DNA of 64,000 bases from the NCBI GenBank assembly GCA_020444265.1, contig JAHLLH010000003.1, positions 490,299 to 554,298 of the forward strand, given 5' to 3'. Each line of letters opens with the position of its first letter. Position 1 is the first letter of the stretch. Shown here in pieces: positions 62,033 through 64,000 of the stretch. The DNA comes from a bacterium (GTDB taxonomy: Bacteria; Electryoneota; Electryoneia; Electryoneales; Electryoneaceae). The translations under genes and the position numbers were made by a program. The notes beneath the pieces are model-generated. The model was not told the DNA's origin and ran no database searches. It saw nothing but the letters and a program-made list of their open reading frames with translations.

Positions 62033-63778
62033 ATGGAATTGAAGGGAAAAAAGGTCCTTGTCCTCGGTGGATTTGGTCTCGTGGGCATGGCCGTATGCCG
62101 CAAGCTCGGCCAGGAGGGGGTTGGCGAAGTGGTGGTTACCTCTCTGCGTGAGGAGGAGGCCAGGGCAGCGTGTGCGACCCTTCACGATGAGATGCCGGAT
62201 GTCCTCTTTACACCGGAATGGGGTGACATCTTCGTTCGGACGGATTTCAAGGACATTCCGCGAAAACAACTCCTCGCCGATGCTACCAACCGCCGTACCT
62301 TTATCCGCGACATCCTCGATCCGCTGATTCCCGATGTCTATGGCAAGATCACCCTTTACCGTCAGATTGTCGATCACAAACCTTATGCCGTCATCGATTG
62401 TGTCAACACGGCAACCGGGATTGCCTACCAGGATGTCTACGATCAGTCTGAGAAGGTGCTGGATCAGCTTGACAAGTCAAAGGGCAACACGTGCACCGAT
62501 GACCTGGTCACCGTCGTGGAAGACCTCGTTGCCAGCTTGAATGCCCCTCAGTTGGTGCGTCACGTCCAGATTCTGCACAATGCGCTTGTCGATGGTGCTT
62601 GCCGTGGCTACCTCAAAGTCGGCACGACCGGTACCGGTGGTATGGGTCTGAACATTCCCTACACCCACAGCGAAGATCGTCCCAGCCGTGTCCTGCTGAC
62701 CAAGAACGCCATGGGTGGCGCGCAGTCGCTGATGATGTTCCTGATGGCACGCACTCCACTTCAGCAGGATGATGGCTCAGTCCGCGAGATTTTTGTCAAA
62801 GAGATCAAGCCGGCGGCGACCATTGCATGGAAGGGTGTTAAAGCGGGCGAAATCCGCAAGCATGGCCAGAACTTCCCGCGTTTCGATCTGGCCACCGATA
62901 AGGCCATGCTACTTGGTTCCCAGTTGAACACGGACATGAGCGAGGGGCCCTGGGTCAAGGGTGACGACACCCTGAAGTCGGTCTACATCGACACTGGCGA
63001 AAATGGCATCTTCTCCGAAGGAGAGTTTACCGCCATCACCGAAGTGGGCCAGATGGAGTTTGTCACCCCGGAAGAGATCGCCCAGCATGTGGTCTGGGAA
63101 TTGATGGGTGGCAGCTCGGGTCATGATGTCATCGGCGCACTCGATGGCGCTGTCATGGAACCGACTTACCGTGCAGGCGTGCTGCGTTCGGTCGCCCTCG
63201 ACAAGCTGCGCCAGGTCCAGAAACGGATCGAGGCGAATGGCGAAGAGTTGGATGAATCCGTCGCTTTCGAACTTCTCGGCCCGCCCCGCCTGACCAAGCT
63301 GCTGCACGAGGCCAACCTGATCCGTCATGCTTTCAAGACAATGAGGGCTGCGAGCGGCACATCCCCGGAAGAACTGAGCGCCGGCCTTGAAAAGGTACTG
63401 GCAGAGAAGCCGCGCCTTCGTTCTGCAATACTATCGGTCGGTGTCCCGGTGTTGCTATCCGATGGCAAAAACTACCTGCGTGGCCCGAAGGTTCTGATTC
63501 CTCACCATGCGGTCCAGACCGAGTTTGAGATCACTCCAGATGCCCTGGAGTCCTGGTGCGAGAAGGGGTGGGTTGACCTGCGCCCCGAGAACATGAAAAC
63601 CTGGCTTGGTTGGTTCGAAGAGGTGCTGACGCAGAAGGACGAGCGTCCAGCGGACGACACCTCCAGCCGATTCGACTTTGACGAGGACTATTTCGATCCT
63701 GATGAGGAGATCAATCCCGGAAAGATGGCCGGTTGGATTTTCATCAACATCGACAAGGGCAAGCGCACCAAGCGTTAA
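62033..63778 (+). CDS. Rossmann-fold NAD(P)-binding protein of unknown function
   Basis: 581 residues from ATG 62033 with GGAG upstream. The N-terminus is a dinucleotide-binding strand-turn-helix: KKVLVLGGFGLVGMAVCRKL, of the extended SDR/saccharopine-reductase kind. YAVIDCVNTATGIAYQ fits a later SDR strand, and GTTGTGGMGLNIPYTHSEDRPSRVLL suggests a substrate region. No YxxxK pair was identified with confidence. The C-terminal third is not recognised and ends in an acidic stretch (FDFDEDYFDPDEE) and then a basic end (GKRTKR). Twice the length of a simple SDR. Single gene with its own terminator. Probably a cytosolic oxidoreductase or epimerase on a large substrate, but that is a guess. Confidence 0.85.
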   Translation: MELKGKKVLVLGGFGLVGMAVCRKLGQEGVGEVVVTSLREEEARAACATLHDEMPDVLFTPEWGDIFVRTDFKDIPRKQLLADATNRRTFIRDILDPLIPDVYGKITLYRQIVDHKPYAVIDCVNTATGIAYQDVYDQSEKVLDQLDKSKGNTCTDDLVTVVEDLVASLNAPQLVRHVQILHNALVDGACRGYLKVGTTGTGGMGLNIPYTHSEDRPSRVLLTKNAMGGAQSLMMFLMARTPLQQDDGSVREIFVKEIKPAATIAWKGVKAGEIRKHGQNFPRFDLATDKAMLLGSQLNTDMSEGPWVKGDDTLKSVYIDTGENGIFSEGEFTAITEVGQMEFVTPEEIAQHVVWELMGGSSGHDVIGALDGAVMEPTYRAGVLRSVALDKLRQVQKRIEANGEELDESVAFELLGPPRLTKLLHEANLIRHAFKTMRAASGTSPEELSAGLEKVLAEKPRLRSAILSVGVPVLLSDGKNYLRGPKVLIPHHAVQTEFEITPDALESWCEKGWVDLRPENMKTWLGWFEEVLTQKDERPADDTSSRFDFDEDYFDPDEEINPGKMAGWIFINIDKGKRTKR

Positions 63779-63801
63779 TCTTGGCTGGACATGGATCATG
63801 G

Positions 63802-63832
63802 CCCGGGCAATCACCATTGCCCGGGTTTCTTT
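63802..63832 (+). terminator. Intrinsic terminator of the 62033 gene
   Basis: A perfect 10-bp stem (CCCGGGCAAT / ATTGCCCGGG), loop CACC, followed by TTTCTTTG, 24 bases past the stop. Confidence 0.9.
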
Positions 63833-63909
63833 GTCTATGAAGAAATTGAGGGTAAAGTCTGAGCTGTTCAGGAGGGGACGGACCTGCAGCGAAAGAGATT
63901 ATCTCAACC

Positions 63910-63937
63910 TTGCGTCAGCTCCTCAGACCTGACGCAA
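63910..63937. repeat. TCAGGTC-type intergenic palindrome near the right edge
   Basis: TTGCGTCAGCTC-CTCA-GACCTGACGCAA, a 12-bp stem with one mismatch. The CTCA loop and GACCTGA arm match the palindromes at 41071, 41331 and 55739. The remaining bases to 64000 show nothing else. Confidence 0.75.
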
Positions 63938-64000
63938 TTGCCTTCATTGATCTTCCCCCGTTTTGGTGGACAGGGAGTTAAGCAACGTTTTTGTGTTTCA

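Overview
Organism. The window looks like a stretch of bacterial chromosome of moderately high GC (mid-50s percent by eye). Six separate proteins end in a type IX-style C-terminal sorting domain built on a [W/Y/H]PNPFN motif and finish in a basic residue. That combination points to the Fibrobacteres-Chlorobi-Bacteroidetes superphylum, probably one of its little-cultivated phyla (Latescibacterota, Zixibacteria, KSB1, Eisenbacteria and similar groups). The exact phylum cannot be named from the sequence alone. I see no phage, plasmid, transposase or CRISPR genes.

Layout. From 1 to 4.5 kb on the minus strand are a large GAF/ATP-grasp/nucleotidyltransferase protein running off the left edge, and glutamate dehydrogenase. 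From 4.9 to 11.7 kb are two big secreted proteins, one with Ig-like repeats and one an S8 protease. From 11.9 to 14.3 kb are an amino-sugar aminotransferase and a polyprenyl-phosphate sugar transferase for surface polysaccharide. From 14.4 to 20.6 kb on the minus strand are holB-ricT-metG and an EnvC-like LytM regulator. From 20.7 to 25.3 kb are a secreted M1 peptidase and a four-gene overlapping operon (ubiE, NusG-domain-II protein, Gx transporter, TPR lipoprotein). From 25.3 to 28.1 kb is a histidine kinase/sigma-54 regulator pair. From 28.2 to 34.7 kb are a secreted BNR-repeat protein, elbB, a secreted ADA2-like deaminase and fumC.

From 34.7 to 40.1 kb on the minus strand are a secreted penicillin-acylase-family protein with a tiny overlapping upstream ORF, a surface protein made of many short repeats, a small membrane protein and pcm. 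From 40.4 to 42.8 kb are a YugP-type peptidase, a repeat-rich intergenic region, fructose-1,6-bisphosphatase and tRNA-Leu(UAG). From 43.1 to 48.4 kb is a 1766-residue secreted protein. From 48.6 to 55.7 kb are a small orphan protein and the protein quality-control cluster tig-clpP-clpX-lon-engB. From 55.8 to 58.8 kb on the minus strand are a lipid kinase and an OPT transporter. From 59.0 to 63.8 kb are an Fe-S type trpS, scpA-scpB and an orphan Rossmann-fold protein.

How it fits together. Most genes are housekeeping. The accessory character lies in the secretome (a subtilisin, an M1 peptidase, an amidohydrolase, a nucleoside deaminase and large adhesin-like proteins), which suggests a heterotroph breaking down external protein and nucleic acid, and in the intergenic DNA. 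Several gaps carry modular palindromes: a 79-nt element found in two places, a near-tandem pair of three-hairpin elements before fbp, a 115-nt mirror-ended element before metG, and single or double hairpins sharing a TCAGGTC/GACCTGA stem. The least explained coding items are the left-edge multidomain protein, the short-repeat surface protein, the 42-codon ORF coupled to the acylase, and two orphan proteins (48590 and 62033).
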